A stretch of DNA of 64,000 nucleotides from Clostridium rectalis (lineage in GTDB: Bacteria > Bacillota > Clostridia > Clostridiales > Clostridiaceae), in NCBI RefSeq assembly GCF_900626095.1, contig NZ_UYZZ01000004.1, positions 186,001 through 250,000 on the forward strand, written 5' to 3'. Below the pieces are notes generated by a model, which saw only the letters and a program-made list of their open reading frames with translations, made no database searches and was not told the DNA's origin. A program made the position numbers and the translations under genes. This document shows, piece by piece, positions 1 to 8,509 of this stretch. How positions within the stretch are numbered: the stretch's first letter is position 1; each line of letters opens with the position of its first letter.

Positions 1-1
1 A

Positions 2-1120
2 AAGGTACTATTTATAACTTCAATACTTAGTGGTATTACTCTTGCATCAGCTATTTCTGTTTATTCTTTACAAAAGGTAACTTTATCTACTCTTGAGGAA
101 AACTGTCCACAGGATATTGGTATTATAGAGGAAGATATAAATTCTCATAAAGTTTTGCCAAATGGAAAAGTTGAAGAAATATTAGAAAAACACAATTTTG
201 AAATATTATATAAAAATAAAATAGAATTATTAAAAGGGAAAAATAATGATAAAGTGATTGAAAGTAAAAATAGTGGGTATGGAATAAAGGTTAATAAAAC
301 TGATTTTAATATAATATCTCAGGATAGTTATAATGAACTTGCAAAAGAATATAATAGAAAACCTCTAGAATTAAATAATAAAGAGGCAGTAATATACACT
401 TATGATTTAACGGGTGGTACAATTAGTATGAAAACAGAAATGCCCTTTGAAAACCAAAAACAGTTAAATATAAATATTGATGGGTTAGTAAATAGTTTTA
501 GTATAATAGATAATTTAAAAGGCGGAATTATAAATGCGGACAATAAAAATACAAATACTGTGATTGTAAGTAATATTGATTTTCAAAAACTTTTAAGTAG
601 CACCTCAAATAAAAGTAAGTCTGTTTATTATGGATATAACATTAAGCACAATTTAAAATCCTATAATGCAGTAACAGAAATACAAAGGCAGGTTACTAAA
701 GGTAAAGAAATGTTTTTTACAGAAAGAGTAACTAGTGCAGCAGGATTAATAAGAGTTTTATCTGTACTTTTATTTATAGGAACTTTTGTTGCAATAATAT
801 TTTTTATTGCAACTGGGAGCATATTATATTTTAAAATGTTTAATGAGATACAAAAAGATAAACAGGAATTTATAGGTCTTAGAAAGATAGGTGTTACACA
901 AGGAGAAATTAAAAGTATAGTTAGCTTTCAGAGTTTTACAATGTTTTTCCTACCACTTTTAGTGGCAACTTTACATGCTGTATTTGCAGTGAAATCTGTG
1001 GGACTTTTATATATGAAGTATTTTATATTTATTGCAGGTATATATTTAATTTTACAAATAATATATTACTTATTTGCTAAATGGATGTATATGAAACAAA
1101 TTAATAGTTGGAATATTTAA
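2..1120 (+). CDS. FtsX-family ABC transporter permease, C-terminal part (cut by window edge)
   Basis: The reading frame is open from base 2, so the gene starts outside the window and only its last ~372 residues are seen. The visible part begins in a membrane segment (ILSGITLASAISVYSL), then has ~210 residues of hydrophilic, probably extracellular, sequence. Three C-terminal membrane segments follow (around VLLFIGTFVAIIFF, TMFFLPLLVATLHAV and FIFIAGIYLILQIIYY). The cytoplasmic stretch EIQKDKQEFIGLRKIGVTQ between them is typical of BceB/YtrF-type permeases, which work with an ATPase in peptide-antibiotic sensing or detoxification. No ATPase or two-component partner is visible on this side. It ends just before a strong terminator. 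Family is confident; substrate is unknown. Confidence 0.8.
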   Translation, partial: KVLFITSILSGITLASAISVYSLQKVTLSTLEENCPQDIGIIEEDINSHKVLPNGKVEEILEKHNFEILYKNKIELLKGKNNDKVIESKNSGYGIKVNKTDFNIISQDSYNELAKEYNRKPLELNNKEAVIYTYDLTGGTISMKTEMPFENQKQLNINIDGLVNSFSIIDNLKGGIINADNKNTNTVIVSNIDFQKLLSSTSNKSKSVYYGYNIKHNLKSYNAVTEIQRQVTKGKEMFFTERVTSAAGLIRVLSVLLFIGTFVAIIFFIATGSILYFKMFNEIQKDKQEFIGLRKIGVTQGEIKSIVSFQSFTMFFLPLLVATLHAVFAVKSVGLLYMKYFIFIAGIYLILQIIYYLFAKWMYMKQINSWNI

Positions 1121-1137
1121 TTTTACTGTATATAAAA

Positions 1138-1176
1138 AGGACTCTATGCACATATTGTGTATAGAGTCTTTAAATT
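1138..1176 (+). terminator. Intrinsic terminator after the FtsX-type permease
   Basis: A 13-bp stem (GACTCTATGCACA / TGTGTATAGAGTC, one G:T pair) with a 3-nt loop is followed by a T-rich run, 20 bases past the permease stop. Confidence 0.8.
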
Positions 1177-1270
1177 TTGTGGATTAATTACATATAATTT
1201 TTAATATTAGCGTTAACCATTTATGTTATTTTATTGTAAATATAATACTAAGATATAATTTGTATTTATA

Positions 1271-3088
1271 CTAAAGAAAATAAGATTTATTATCTAATTG
1301 ATTTATATGGTTTTTAAAATAAAGATTTTTCACCGTTTTATGAAGCTTTTCTAACTTAGTATAATGACAAGTATCATTAAAATTACAGTTATTACAATGG
1401 AAACAATTTAAGTCACCAAACCAACTGAAAATCTCATCTGGTTTTCCTAATTGTTCTATAACGGACTCTAGTGTTTCTATATCATAAAATATGTTTAGAT
1501 ATTCTTTAGTTCTTTCCTCAGATAGGTTATCTATTTTAGCTCCTATTGAATCTCTAATACATTTATAATAGGTATTAAGAGCAGTACCAATGCTTGGCCC
1601 CATTTCATTTATAAATCTATTCATTGCAGTATGGGATTTTTCTAAGTTTCCCATTTTATAATATGCAGCAGATATAAATAAATCTGTTCTCAGATTGTGC
1701 CATGAAAACATGTCTGTAAAAGGTAGATTTAAAAAGGAAGTCAAAGAGTCATTATTATTGTAGTTGAATTTTTCTATATAATCAATCACTAGTTGTAACT
1801 CTTCAAAGGATGCAGAATTTAAATTTTTCAATATTTTTTTTATGTTAGCTCTATTAGTTAATGTTTCAAAATCAATTTCTTCGGTGGTTATAACTTCACT
1901 CATAGTAGGAATAATTATTTGGAAACTTGGAAATCCCATAAAGGATACGTCTCTTAATAAAAGATCATAATCCATGGTTTTCAATATATCTATAGTATAC
2001 TTAAATAAGTCCTTATTACTTTTATTTCTCATATCTTTATACTCACTAAACTCATAACTAGAGTTATTAGAAAAACATTGAACTGGAAAATAACCAGTTC
2101 CATCAATGAAGGCATTTAGCTTATTTGATGTATTCTTAATTGATTTATTAAGGTATTTAAAGTCCATTAAACTGTCAATATTATGTACATCTTTGCCTTG
2201 TAACAGTTCTGTTAAAGTTCTTGTTAATGCTATTTCAAAAACTGGGTGAGAGCCGAAACTCCAAAAGTATTTTTGGTTAATAGTATCAACAACTGCTACA
2301 GCAACAACAGGTAACCCCTTTCCTAAGGAACAATCTTTAACAATTATTTTAAAATTACTTACATCTTCAAACTCCTGGATCATATTATATGGAATTTTAA
2401 ATTCTTTTATATATTCTATAGGGATATTAGGAGGCACTATAAAATCATCTAAAATTTTAAATTTAACATATCTTTCAAAAATCTCACATAAACCCTCAAC
2501 TAGTGCTTCTTCCGTAGTATTACCAGCGCACATACCGTTTGTAGAATAGTAAAAATCTGAAATAGAAAGGGGTACATAATATAAAGTGTCCTCTTTTAAG
2601 CTATAAAATGGTATACCCAATATTTTTGAAGAAAGATTAAAATTATTAATGCATTGCCATTTATTAATTACATCATAATTTATTTTTGGTTTTTCTTCAG
2701 GAGGAAGATATACTTTATAACCATTAAATTCACCATTTAAAATATTTTCAATATCTAAATATACTTCATCCGGCGAATATATAAAGTCTTTATAATTTTC
2801 TGTGTCATAAGAGAAGTCGAATCTGCCTCTATATATCATTTGATTTTGTAATCTTTCCATGAACTCACCATAAGCACTAGCCAATGCATATTCATTAGTT
2901 ACACCTTTTCCGTTTGTAAATATATCTAAACTAGGTAGTTTTAAATTAACTGAATAAAAACCATCAACTGAGTTAAACCAATTAGCTTCTATAGGCAATA
3001 TACCTTGGTTACTAAGAATATTTCTAATATTATTAATGGTGGATATAGGATCATTATCTTTATAATTATTATAGAAATTTTTACTCAA
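1271..3088 (-). CDS. YcaO-domain protein (E. coli YcaO-like)
   Basis: A 605-residue protein of the YcaO superfamily, whose members use ATP to activate backbone amides (azoline or thioamide formation). E. coli YcaO is instead linked to RimO-dependent methylthiolation of ribosomal protein S12. Acidic YcaO-type motifs are visible: EFMER near residue 84, EGLCEIFER near residue 200 and TELLQGK about 90 residues later. The C-terminal ~200 residues are helical with tetratricopeptide character, as in E. coli YcaO, and end in a Cys/His cluster (CFHCNNCNFNDTCH) that may bind metal. I chose the TTG at 3088 because a G6 Shine-Dalgarno run lies ~8 bases upstream; the frame stays open another 47 codons, but those look like leader sequence. 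It is divergent from the ArsR-DIMCO gene. No precursor peptide or dehydrogenase is adjacent, so a TOMM cluster is unlikely. Confidence 0.8.
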   Translation of the reverse strand: MSKNFYNNYKDNDPISTINNIRNILSNQGILPIEANWFNSVDGFYSVNLKLPSLDIFTNGKGVTNEYALASAYGEFMERLQNQMIYRGRFDFSYDTENYKDFIYSPDEVYLDIENILNGEFNGYKVYLPPEEKPKINYDVINKWQCINNFNLSSKILGIPFYSLKEDTLYYVPLSISDFYYSTNGMCAGNTTEEALVEGLCEIFERYVKFKILDDFIVPPNIPIEYIKEFKIPYNMIQEFEDVSNFKIIVKDCSLGKGLPVVAVAVVDTINQKYFWSFGSHPVFEIALTRTLTELLQGKDVHNIDSLMDFKYLNKSIKNTSNKLNAFIDGTGYFPVQCFSNNSSYEFSEYKDMRNKSNKDLFKYTIDILKTMDYDLLLRDVSFMGFPSFQIIIPTMSEVITTEEIDFETLTNRANIKKILKNLNSASFEELQLVIDYIEKFNYNNNDSLTSFLNLPFTDMFSWHNLRTDLFISAAYYKMGNLEKSHTAMNRFINEMGPSIGTALNTYYKCIRDSIGAKIDNLSEERTKEYLNIFYDIETLESVIEQLGKPDEIFSWFGDLNCFHCNNCNFNDTCHYTKLEKLHKTVKNLYFKNHINQLDNKSYFL

Positions 3089-3214
3089 AATTATTCCCCC
3101 CTTATTAATTTTAAAAAACATACTACTATTATAATATATTACAAATAAGTATTTTACAAACAATTGATAATAATTATGTAAATGAAAAAGTATTAGTAAA
3201 AATATATTATCTTG

Positions 3215-3243
3215 TTGACTATATAACAATATAGATATATAAT
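3215..3243 (+). promoter_or_regulatory. Sigma-A type promoter of the ArsR-DIMCO gene
   Basis: TTGACT at 3215-3220 and a perfect TATAAT at 3238-3243 are separated by 17 bases. The -10 box overlaps the left edge of the palindrome at 3241-3270, as expected for an autorepressed gene. Confidence 0.75.
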
Positions 3244-3270
3244 TTAGTTAAGTAATTGCTTAATTAAATT
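3241..3270. promoter_or_regulatory. 30-bp near-perfect palindrome, probable ArsR operator
   Basis: The left half AATTTAGTTAAGTAA and right half TTGCTTAATTAAATT pair in 13 of 15 positions; the two exceptions are G/T pairs. The site starts on the -10 box and ends five bases before the Shine-Dalgarno site of the regulator gene, covering the predicted transcription start. Size and position fit binding of a winged-helix dimer such as the adjacent ArsR-type protein. It could also affect the divergent ycaO-like gene. Confidence 0.7.
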
Positions 3271-3284
3271 ATATGGAGTTTTCT

Positions 3285-4040
3285 ATGAATAAATATATAG
3301 ATGTTTTTAAGGCTATTGGTGATGAAAACAGAATAAATATATTAAATCTAATTTGTGATAAGAGTATATGTGCTAAAGGTATTGCTAAACATTTAAATAT
3401 AACAGAAGCAGCTGTATCACAGCATATAAGGGTATTAAAAGATGCTAATTTAATTATTGGATATAAGCTAGGATATCACATTATTTATGATATAAATAAT
3501 GAAACATTTAAGGAATCTATAGCGTTTATAGAAAATATAATTCATAAAGATGAATCATATAAAAATAAATTAGAAAAAGGTCTAATAAAAGATAGTAATA
3601 ATTTAGATTGTTTTAAAAAATGTATTCATAAAAAATGTACTTATAAAAGAATATTGAAGGAGGAATTGTTTATGAAAATTTGTTTTCCAGTTAAAAATAA
3701 TGAAGGATTGGAAAGTATTCCATATGGACATTTTGGAAGTGCACCATCATTTGTAATAGTTAATTTAGAAAATAATGATATTAAGGTAGTAGGAAATGGA
3801 GACTTAAACCATGAGCATGGGAAATGCCAACCTATAAAGGCTTTATCTGGCGAAAATGTAGATGCTGTAATAGTTGGAGGAATTGGTGCAGGCGCTATTA
3901 TGAAATTAAATTCCATGGGAGTGAAGGTTTTTAAGGCAGCAGAAGGTACTATAAAAGAGAATTTAGACATGTTAAAAAGTGGAGTTCTTAAAGAGTTTCC
4001 AAGTAATCATACATGCAATCATCATGGCTGCGGACATTAA
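3285..4040 (+). CDS. ArsR-type HTH regulator fused to a NifX/NifB-like (DIMCO) domain
   Basis: A 251-residue two-domain protein. Residues ~1-85 form an ArsR winged helix with the recognition segment EAAVSQHIRVLKDANLIIGY. A Cys-rich linker (CFKKCIHKKC) follows. From about residue 129 (MKICFPVKNNEG) to ~240 it matches the dinitrogenase iron-molybdenum cofactor fold (GHFGSAPSFVIV, VDAVIVGGIGAGA), ending in a His/Cys tail (HTCNHHGCGH). DIMCO domains bind metal-sulfur clusters, so a metal- or sulfur-responsive repressor is inferred. The ATG at 3285 follows GGAG by six bases; an ATG four codons upstream overlaps that site. The gene has its own promoter with a palindrome over the start region, and is divergent from the YcaO gene. 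Confidence 0.85.
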   Translation: MNKYIDVFKAIGDENRINILNLICDKSICAKGIAKHLNITEAAVSQHIRVLKDANLIIGYKLGYHIIYDINNETFKESIAFIENIIHKDESYKNKLEKGLIKDSNNLDCFKKCIHKKCTYKRILKEELFMKICFPVKNNEGLESIPYGHFGSAPSFVIVNLENNDIKVVGNGDLNHEHGKCQPIKALSGENVDAVIVGGIGAGAIMKLNSMGVKVFKAAEGTIKENLDMLKSGVLKEFPSNHTCNHHGCGH

Positions 4041-4051
4041 TATAAATATTT

Positions 4052-4096
4052 AAGGGTATTAAAAATCTTAGTTGATTTTTAATACCCTTTCTATTT
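4052..4096 (+). terminator. Intrinsic terminator after the ArsR-DIMCO gene
   Basis: A perfect 14-bp stem (GGGTATTAAAAATC / GATTTTTAATACCC) with a 6-nt loop is followed by a T-rich tract. Confidence 0.85.
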
Positions 4097-4114
4097 TTTA
4101 GTATAAAGATAGAC

Positions 4115-4171
4115 TTGTTAAGTAACAAAGTATAGGTATGATTTATATAATAGTTATTGATAATTATATAA
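4115..4171 (+). promoter_or_regulatory. katA promoter with two inverted repeats
   Basis: TTGTTA (4115-4120) and TATGAT (4137-4142) are 16 bases apart. TTGTTA-AG-TAACAA (4115-4128) is an inverted repeat over the -35 box. TTATATAAT (4143-4151) and ATTATATAA (4163-4171) form a second one between the -10 box and the Shine-Dalgarno site. Either could bind a peroxide regulator such as PerR, but neither is a clear PerR box. Confidence 0.5.
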
Positions 4172-4182
4172 TGGAGGATTGT

Positions 4183-5634
4183 ATGGGCAAGTGTAAAGAA
4201 GATGGAAGGTATCTGACAAGTAATCAGGGAACACCTGTTAGGGATGATGCAAACTCATTAACTGTTGGGAAAAACGGTCCAGTTTTAATGGAAGATTTAG
4301 ATTTAATCGAAAAACTATCAAGTTTTGATAGGGAAAGAATTCCTGAAAGAGTGGTACATGCCAAAGGTGCAGGAGCAAAAGGATATTTCAAGGTAACTAA
4401 GTGCATGAGGAAATATACAAGGGCTAAGGTATTTAATGGCGTAGGAACTAAGACACCAGTAACGGTTAGATTTTCTACGGTCATTGGCTCAAAAGGATCG
4501 GCAGATACATTAAGAGACCCTAGAGGATTTGCCACTAAATTTTATACATCGGAGGGTAATTTGGATATAGTAGGAAATCATATTCCTGTATTTTTTATAA
4601 GAGATGCTATGAAGTTTCCGGATATGGTTCATGCTTTTAAACCTTCACCAACTAATAATGTAACAGATAAAAATAGATTTTGGGATTTTATATCAAGTAG
4701 CCCTGAGTCAACTAATATGATGACTTTTTTATTCTCTGACCTAGGTACAATAAAAAGTTATAGAACTATTGAGGGATTTGGCGTTAATACTTATGTTTGG
4801 ATAAACGAAAATGGACATAGAGTATTTATTAAATATCATTGGAAACCCACTTTGGGAGTTAAAACTATAAATAGGCAAGAGGCAGAAATTTTAGCAGGTT
4901 TAGATCCAGATGTGGCTACTAGGGATTTATATGACACTATAGAAAATGGAGGAAAGGTTGAATACCTATTAAATGTACAGATAATGGAGATGGAAGAGGC
5001 AAAAAATTTATTATTTGATCCATTAGATGCTACAAAGGTATGGCCGGAAGACAAATTTCCATTAATAGAAGTAGGTAAAATGACTTTGAATGAAAATCCT
5101 AAAAATTTTTTTGGAGAAATAGAACAGGTTGCATTTTGTCCCTCTAATATAGTGCCAGGAGTTCAATTGTCTAATGATAAACTTTTGCAAGGGAGAAGTT
5201 TTTCTTATAAAGATACTCAAAGGCATAGAATAGGAGCTAATTTTCAACAGTTACCAATAAATAGGCCAATGGTAGAGGTTAATAACAATACTCAGGATGG
5301 TGCTATGCGATATATTTATAATAAAGGAAGCATAAATTATAAGCCTAATACTCTAAATGATAATAGACCTTTAGATGCCCCTAAGGTAAAGGAAGATCCT
5401 ATTTATGCTCAGGGGAAATTAGTAAGAGAAACTATTGATAAAAGTGATGATTTTTCTCAAGCAGGAGATCGATTTAGAGCTATGACAGAAAAGGACAAAA
5501 ATACTTTAGTGGATAATATTGCAGCAGATATGTGGGAAGTTAATTTAAAAATTCAATTAAGAGCCATTGAAAACTTTTCTAAGGCAGATAAAGAGTTTGG
5601 AAAAAGATTAAAAGAAAAGTTAAAAATTAAATAA
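4183..5634 (+). CDS. katA: Monofunctional haem catalase (clade 3, KatA type)
   Basis: A 483-residue small-subunit catalase that disproportionates hydrogen peroxide in the cytoplasm. The distal histidine lies in RVVHAKGAGAKGYF (~residue 59), the distal asparagine in VGNHIPVFFIRD (~131), and the proximal haem-ligand tyrosine in RSFSYKDTQRHRIGANF (~341). It covers the whole catalase core plus the short C-terminal helical domain, so it looks complete and active. The ATG at 4183 lies five bases after GGAGG; the frame is open 15 codons further up with no ribosome site. It is monocistronic, between two terminators. An oxygen-defence role in an anaerobe is inferred. Confidence 0.95.
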   Translation: MGKCKEDGRYLTSNQGTPVRDDANSLTVGKNGPVLMEDLDLIEKLSSFDRERIPERVVHAKGAGAKGYFKVTKCMRKYTRAKVFNGVGTKTPVTVRFSTVIGSKGSADTLRDPRGFATKFYTSEGNLDIVGNHIPVFFIRDAMKFPDMVHAFKPSPTNNVTDKNRFWDFISSSPESTNMMTFLFSDLGTIKSYRTIEGFGVNTYVWINENGHRVFIKYHWKPTLGVKTINRQEAEILAGLDPDVATRDLYDTIENGGKVEYLLNVQIMEMEEAKNLLFDPLDATKVWPEDKFPLIEVGKMTLNENPKNFFGEIEQVAFCPSNIVPGVQLSNDKLLQGRSFSYKDTQRHRIGANFQQLPINRPMVEVNNNTQDGAMRYIYNKGSINYKPNTLNDNRPLDAPKVKEDPIYAQGKLVRETIDKSDDFSQAGDRFRAMTEKDKNTLVDNIAADMWEVNLKIQLRAIENFSKADKEFGKRLKEKLKIK

Positions 5635-5705
5635 AAGATTTTTTAGATTAGCCTAATATTACAGGTTTTAAGAAGATGTAAGTAAAAAGATAATAGTTAT
5701 GGAAT

Positions 5706-5743
5706 AAAAATGTTAATGGTTATAGAATCATTAACATTTTTAA
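5706..5743 (+). terminator. Intrinsic terminator after catalase
   Basis: A 12-bp perfect stem (AAAATGTTAATG / CATTAACATTTT) with a 10-nt loop and a T-rich tail, ~75 bases past the katA stop. Confidence 0.75.
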
Positions 5744-5757
5744 TATGTAAAAAATTA

Positions 5758-5811
5758 TTGACAATAATTAAAAAGATAATATATTATATTAATAGGTAAC
5801 ATATTACCTAT
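5758..5811 (+). promoter_or_regulatory. marR promoter with operator palindrome
   Basis: A perfect TTGACA (5758-5763) is followed after 18 bases by TATTAT (5782-5787). Just downstream lies the perfect inverted repeat ATAGGTAA-CATA-TTACCTAT (5792-5811), where transcription should start. Autorepression by the adjacent MarR-family protein is the natural reading. Confidence 0.7.
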
Positions 5812-5838
5812 CTGTCAATTTAATATGGAGGGAAATAA

Positions 5839-6291
5839 ATGGAAAATATTAATAAAAAAATTAATATATTTGGAGGAATATTTTTTTTAGCAAATAAATT
5901 ACAAAACATAGGGGATTTACATTTAGAGGGAATAACAACAAAACAGTGGATGATTTTGGTGATTATAGGAAGCTTTAAAGAATATAAACCTACTATATCT
6001 GAAGTTTCCAAAAAATTTGGAAGTTCTCATCAAAATGTAAAGCAGTTAGCATTAAAATTAGAACAAAAGGGATTTATAGAAATTAAAAAGGACAAAAGTG
6101 ATCAAAGGGTTCTTAGATTAGGCATAACAGAAAAAAATACACAGTTTTGGGAAGAGAGACAAGATAAAGATATAAATTTTATTATGAATTTGTTTAATAA
6201 AGTTACAGCAGAAGAATTAGAAGCTATGAATAAAGGAATAGAAAAAATTTATAAAAATATGGTAAAAATGAAGGGAGAACTTAATGGATAA
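5839..6291 (+). CDS. MarR-family transcriptional regulator
   Basis: A 150-residue winged-helix regulator. The HTH runs through PTISEVSKKFGSSHQNVKQLALKL and the wing through DKSDQRVLRLGITEKN, the usual MarR basic wing. Flanking helices would form the dimer interface. The start follows GGAGGG by six bases. It overlaps the next gene by 8 bases, so the two are translationally coupled. A palindrome just upstream is the likely operator. The ligand is unknown. Confidence 0.85.
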   Translation: MENINKKINIFGGIFFLANKLQNIGDLHLEGITTKQWMILVIIGSFKEYKPTISEVSKKFGSSHQNVKQLALKLEQKGFIEIKKDKSDQRVLRLGITEKNTQFWEERQDKDINFIMNLFNKVTAEELEAMNKGIEKIYKNMVKMKGELNG

Positions 6292-7135
6292 AGTGATTAG
6301 GATAACAATTATCATTGTGTTTATTTTATTTGTAATTATATCTTATGGTAAAATTAAGATGAAAAAAGAATATGATAAAAAGGTTTTAGTATATTTGAAT
6401 AAGAGTAAAAGATCAGAAGAAATTTTAAAAATGGAACATATAAAAAAGCTTCCAATTCAAGTGCAAAAGTATTTAAATTATGTTGGAGCCGTGGGCAAAC
6501 CAAAGGTTAGAAATATTAATGTATCCATTAGTGGAGAAATGAAACAAGGAATAAACAAGCCATGGATGCAGGTAAAGGCTAATCAATATAATTTTTATAA
6601 AGATTATACTAGAATATTTTATATACAGGGGAGAGTTATGGGAATGCCTTTAATAGGAATGGATTCATATATAAAAGGCAAAGGGAGTATGGTAATTAAA
6701 GCGGCCTCTTTATTTAAAGTAGTAGATGAAATTGGGGAAAAAATGAATCAGGCAGCTTTGATAACTTTACTTGATGATATACTAATATTTTCACCTGGAG
6801 CACTAATAGATGATAGAATAACTTGGGAGAGTGTAAGTGATAATGTAGTAAAATGCTTTATTGAAGATCATAATAATAAGGTTTCTGCATATGTACATTT
6901 TAATGAAGAGGGAGCTTTAATTAATGTAGAAACAAATGATAGATATTTAATAGATGAAGACGGTTTGTATAAGAACGTTAAGTGGAGTACACCAGTTAAA
7001 AATTATAAAGAAGTCAATGGTATAAAATATCCTACTTATGGAGAAGGTATTTGGCATTTAAAAGACGGAGATTTTACATATGCAAAATTTAATATAGAAA
7101 ATGTCCAATACAATGTAAGAAATATAGTGAAATAA
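6284..7135 (+). CDS. Membrane-anchored DUF6920 (DUF6544) family protein
   Basis: A 283-residue protein with an N-terminal membrane segment (ITIIIVFILFVIISYG) and then a soluble beta-rich domain. Hallmarks of the DUF6920/DUF6544 family are visible: LPIQVQKYLNYVGAVGKPKV, GEMKQGINKPWM, GKGSMVIKAASLFKVVD and the tail YPTYGEGIWHLKDGDFTYAKF. Family function is not known to me; the fold resembles outer-surface or lipid-binding beta-sandwiches. It starts inside the end of the MarR gene and is probably that repressor's main target. Confidence 0.75.
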   Translation: MDKVIRITIIIVFILFVIISYGKIKMKKEYDKKVLVYLNKSKRSEEILKMEHIKKLPIQVQKYLNYVGAVGKPKVRNINVSISGEMKQGINKPWMQVKANQYNFYKDYTRIFYIQGRVMGMPLIGMDSYIKGKGSMVIKAASLFKVVDEIGEKMNQAALITLLDDILIFSPGALIDDRITWESVSDNVVKCFIEDHNNKVSAYVHFNEEGALINVETNDRYLIDEDGLYKNVKWSTPVKNYKEVNGIKYPTYGEGIWHLKDGDFTYAKFNIENVQYNVRNIVK

Positions 7136-7268
7136 TTATTGCGATAAAATAAATATTTCATGTTCGCTAGTCAATTTCACAGCTTTTATGTTAAATTAGT
7201 AAGAGTAGAGTTTTAAATGAAGTGAATTTAAAATTGCTTCATTAATAATATTTAATAGAGGATACAGA

Positions 7269-7694
7269 TTGGTGAATAATAAAAGAGAATATATAGATAT
7301 AATTTCTTGTCATATTATATATTTAACATCAGTTAATATTAATAAAAGTTTTGAGACTTTTGAAAAAAATTATATAGATTATTATAAATTAGATATAGGA
7401 TATAAAAATCTTTATTTTAATTTATCAGCATATGTACTTTTTTCAAAACTTATGGATAAAGGGATTAAGCAAATTACAATAAATTTACCTATTGATTCCC
7501 CTATATATAAAGATTATGAGTACGATGTAGTAGAGTTAAAAAAATATTTTAAAGAAATAACCTATAAACTTATAGACATATTAGAGGTTAAAGAAAGCAA
7601 TGAAGAGGTTTATAAACATATAGAAAGTATTCTTACTAATAAGAGGTGTTTTGTTAAAAATTATATTTTAAATATAAAAAAATTATGGGATTAA
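7269..7694 (+). CDS. Hypothetical protein, 141 residues
   Basis: I do not recognise this protein. It is Tyr- and Lys-rich, predicted mostly helical, with no signal peptide, membrane segment or metal motif. The TTG at 7269 is seven bases after AGAGG; the GTG next to it is an alternative. It stands alone between the DUF6920 gene and a strong terminator. Codon use resembles its neighbours, which supports a real gene. Confidence 0.6.
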   Translation: MVNNKREYIDIISCHIIYLTSVNINKSFETFEKNYIDYYKLDIGYKNLYFNLSAYVLFSKLMDKGIKQITINLPIDSPIYKDYEYDVVELKKYFKEITYKLIDILEVKESNEEVYKHIESILTNKRCFVKNYILNIKKLWD

Positions 7695-7695
7695 T

Positions 7696-7740
7696 AAATA
7701 AAGATAAACTTAAATAATATTAAGGTTATCTTTATTTTTT
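7696..7740 (+). terminator. Intrinsic terminator after the 141-residue gene
   Basis: AATAAAGATAA and TTATCTTTATT form an 11-bp outer stem, with CTTAA/TTAAG pairing inside the loop, followed by a T-run. It begins just past the stop codon. Confidence 0.8.
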
Positions 7741-7921
7741 AACCCATATTTTATGCCTGTATAAATATAAAGTGTATATATTAATAGTTCTATTTTTATT
7801 GTGATAAATATCATATAAATAGAGTTTTGAATTTAAGAATTTATTGGAAAATAATTAATATATATGTAATACTTTAACTGTAAGGTTTATAAAATTTATA
7901 ATAAAGATTTGAGGTGGAGAT

Positions 7922-8509
7922 ATGTCAGAAAAAGAAAAGATGTTAAGGGGAGAATTTTATAATTCAAGAGATGAGGAATTAATAAAAGTATATCACAAAG
8001 CTAGGAATTTATTAGATATATTTAATAATTGTAAATCCAATGAAATGGTTAAAAGGGGAAAAACCTTAGAAAATTTATTAGGGTTTAAAGGAAAGGGTGT
8101 TTGGATCGAGAAGCCTTTTTATTGTGATTATGGAGAAAATATATATATAGGGGAAAATACATTTATAAATTTCAATTGTACTTTATTGGACTGTAATAAA
8201 ATTAAAATCGGAAAGAATGGTTTAATAGGACCTAATGTACAGATATATACAGCCTCTCATCCTCTAGATAGTTATGAAAGAGTTGGGAATATAGAAAATG
8301 GAGGACCTTATAGGACTTATGCTAATCCAGTAAGTATAGGAGATAATGTATGGATAGGAGGAAATTCCTGCATACTCCCAGGCGTAACCATAGGGGATAA
8401 TTGTGTAATTGGTGCAGGAAGTGTGGTTACAAAATCTATACCGGATAATTGCGTAGTTGCAGGGAATCCATGTAAAGTAATTAAAAGCATTGGAGGTAAA
8501 AATGATTAA
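7922..8509 (+). CDS. Hexapeptide-repeat sugar O-acetyltransferase (Maa/LacA/NodL type)
   Basis: A 195-residue left-handed beta-helix acetyltransferase that moves acetyl from acetyl-CoA to a sugar hydroxyl. The N-terminal Maa-type helical cap (MLRGEFYNSRDEELIKVYHK) precedes hexapeptide repeats from ~residue 70 to 190. The catalytic histidine is in YTASHPLD, and the usual end motif GAGSVVTKSIPDNCVVAGNP is intact. Length fits maltose/galactoside acetyltransferases. It overlaps the next gene by 8 bases, so it is coupled to the HAD phosphatase. Acceptor sugar unknown. Confidence 0.9.
   Translation: MSEKEKMLRGEFYNSRDEELIKVYHKARNLLDIFNNCKSNEMVKRGKTLENLLGFKGKGVWIEKPFYCDYGENIYIGENTFINFNCTLLDCNKIKIGKNGLIGPNVQIYTASHPLDSYERVGNIENGGPYRTYANPVSIGDNVWIGGNSCILPGVTIGDNCVIGAGSVVTKSIPDNCVVAGNPCKVIKSIGGKND

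Noticed and set aside
1271-3088. YcaO gene as part of a thiazole/oxazole-modified peptide cluster
   Set aside because: No short precursor peptide, E1-like partner, flavin dehydrogenase or export gene is adjacent, and the C-terminal helical domain resembles non-TOMM E. coli YcaO.
3641-3970. 109-codon minus-strand frame inside the ArsR-DIMCO gene
   Set aside because: Antisense shadow of a well-supported domain; no ribosome site and Phe/Ser/Pro-rich composition typical of shadows.
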